Shown here piece after piece: positions 4,854-5,672 of a stretch of 5,672 nt of DNA. How positions within the stretch are numbered: the first letter of the stretch is position 1; the number at the start of each line of letters is the position of its first letter. The notes below the pieces were generated by a model. That model saw only the letters and a list, made by a program, of their open reading frames with translations, was not told the origin of the DNA and ran no database searches. The position numbers and the translations under genes are program-made. The DNA is taken from NCBI GenBank assembly GCA_002780675.1, contig PEUR01000128.1:431-6102 (forward strand). Direction: 5' to 3'. The stretch comes from Gallionellales bacterium CG03_land_8_20_14_0_80_55_15. GTDB taxonomy: Bacteria; Pseudomonadota; Gammaproteobacteria; Burkholderiales; Gallionellaceae.

Positions 4854-5672
4854 TTATCGGCCTTCTTCTCTTTTTAGCTGCTGATAGCGCAGTTTTGCGG
4901 CATGATCGTCGCTGGCTGCGGTAATTTCTTGCATGACGGCGCGGACATCCGCAATGCGCTCATCGCTTGCAACGTGTCCCGTCAAGGGCGTGTCGGGAGT
5001 GAGCTCGCCGCTTTGGTAAAGCGCCCATATTTCCTTGCCGTATTGCGTGGTGAGCAGGTCGGGCGCAAATTGCCCGAAATAATTGGCCAGATTGGCCACG
5101 TCACGCCCCAGTATGCGGCTGGCATTATTGTTGGCGGCAGCATCCACGGCTTGTGGCAAGTCAATGATGACCGGTCCATCGCTGTCCACCAGAATATTAA
5201 ATTCAGACAGATCGCCGTGTACAACACCCGCACATAGCATCAGCACGACCTGTTTGATCAGCATGGCATGAAACGCGCGCGCCTGTTGTTCTGAAAGTTC
5301 CAGGTCATTGAGGCGTGGCGCAGGTGCGCCGTCCGCATCGGTCAGCAGTTCCATGAGCAGTACGCCCTCGTAAAATCCGTAGGCGCGCGGTACGCGTACA
5401 CCGGCTGCCCCAAGTTTATATAAGGCATCAACCTCCGTGTTCTGCCAGGCAGCTTCCTGTTCTTTGCGACCGTAGCGCGTGCCTTTTTCCATGGCGCGCG
5501 CTTTGCGGCTATTTTTTTCACGGCGACCTTCAGTGTAGTTGACGGCCTGATGAAAGCTGCGCTGATTGACTTCCTTGTAAACCTTCGCGCAACGGATATC
5601 GTCGCCGCACTGGACGATATACACGGTGGCTTCCTTGCCGCTCATCAACTGGCGAATAACTCGGTCAACAAT
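4854..5672 (-). CDS. RIO1-family atypical protein kinase, N-terminus outside window
   Basis: The frame is open to the right edge (IVDRVIRQLMSGKEATVY...), so the true start lies beyond 5672; in-window TTG/ATG codons at 5648-5643 fall inside the kinase fold and are not the start. 272 residues are visible. Motifs in order: LMSGKEATVY (9-18, nucleotide-binding loop in place of the usual Gly-rich loop), CAKVYKE with the ATP-binding Lys30, the basic RIO1 flexible loop NYTEGRREKNSRKARAMEKGTRYGRKEQEAAW (45-76), the hinge-like LLMEL (105-109), the catalytic loop VHGDLSEFNIL (151-161, Asp154, Asn159) and the metal-binding IIDLPQAVD (169-177, Asp171). All key residues are present. RIO1 in archaea and eukaryotes is a kinase/ATPase for small ribosomal subunit maturation; the role of bacterial members is not settled. 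It is followed after 1 nt by the methyltransferase gene, so the two are probably co-translated. Confidence 0.9.
   Translation of the reverse strand: MVDRVIRQLMSGKEATVYIVQCGDDIRCAKVYKEVNQRSFHQAVNYTEGRREKNSRKARAMEKGTRYGRKEQEAAWQNTEVDALYKLGAAGVRVPRAYGFYEGVLLMELLTDADGAPAPRLNDLELSEQQARAFHAMLIKQVVLMLCAGVVHGDLSEFNILVDSDGPVIIDLPQAVDAAANNNASRILGRDVANLANYFGQFAPDLLTTQYGKEIWALYQSGELTPDTPLTGHVASDERIADVRAVMQEITAASDDHAAKLRYQQLKREEGR
4861..4865 (-). promoter_or_regulatory. Ribosome binding site inside the kinase 3' end, serving the methyltransferase start
   Basis: GAAGG on the minus strand, 8 nt before the ATG at 4852-4850 and within the last codons of the RIO1 gene. It favours the 4852 start over Met26 (4777) or Met42 (4729), neither of which has a recognisable ribosome site. 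Confidence 0.6.

Noticed and set aside
5643..5648. TTG/ATG as the RIO1 kinase start
   Set aside because: These codons fall within the IVDRVIRQLMSGKEA stretch, inside the conserved nucleotide-binding region, and the frame stays open to the window edge, so the start is outside.

Overview
The window (5,672 bp, moderately GC-rich, fully packed with genes) reads as ordinary bacterial chromosome, most likely from a betaproteobacterium of the Gallionella/Sideroxydans/Nitrosomonas type. That placement rests on the overall look of the proteins: an M20C dipeptidase, an NAGGN-type amidotransferase, a DUF4124-retropepsin and a bacterial RIO1 kinase next to a class I methyltransferase. No search was run, so it is an inference. 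I see no tRNA, rRNA, insertion sequence, CRISPR array or phage gene.

Layout: two gene blocks face each other. The plus-strand block (1-2938) holds the 3' half of an aminoacyl-histidine dipeptidase gene (pepD, cut by the left edge), a 113-residue protein of unknown function overlapping it by ATGA, a 121-bp gap with promoter-like and palindromic DNA, and a 597-residue glutamine-dependent amidotransferase of the asparagine synthetase family. Its C-terminal signature matches the enzyme that makes the osmoprotectant N-acetylglutaminylglutamine amide (NAGGN). The minus-strand block (5672-2964) holds a RIO1-family kinase gene (start beyond the right edge), a SAM-dependent methyltransferase starting one base after the kinase stop, and an exported retropepsin-like aspartic protease with its own strong ribosome binding site. 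The blocks converge with 25 bp between stop codons, where an imperfect stem-loop can form.

How the genes may work together: the kinase and methyltransferase are almost certainly translationally coupled and are the best candidate for a functional pair of unknown substrate. The amidotransferase lacks its usual partner (the GNAT/ATP-grasp synthetase Ngg) on either side within the window, so the osmolyte pathway is either split in this genome or the enzyme has another acceptor. pepD and the small protein are coupled to each other. Nothing here proves a new biological system; the most open questions are the kinase-methyltransferase pair, the orphan amidotransferase with palindromes over its promoter, and a homopolymer-rich linker inside the methyltransferase gene.
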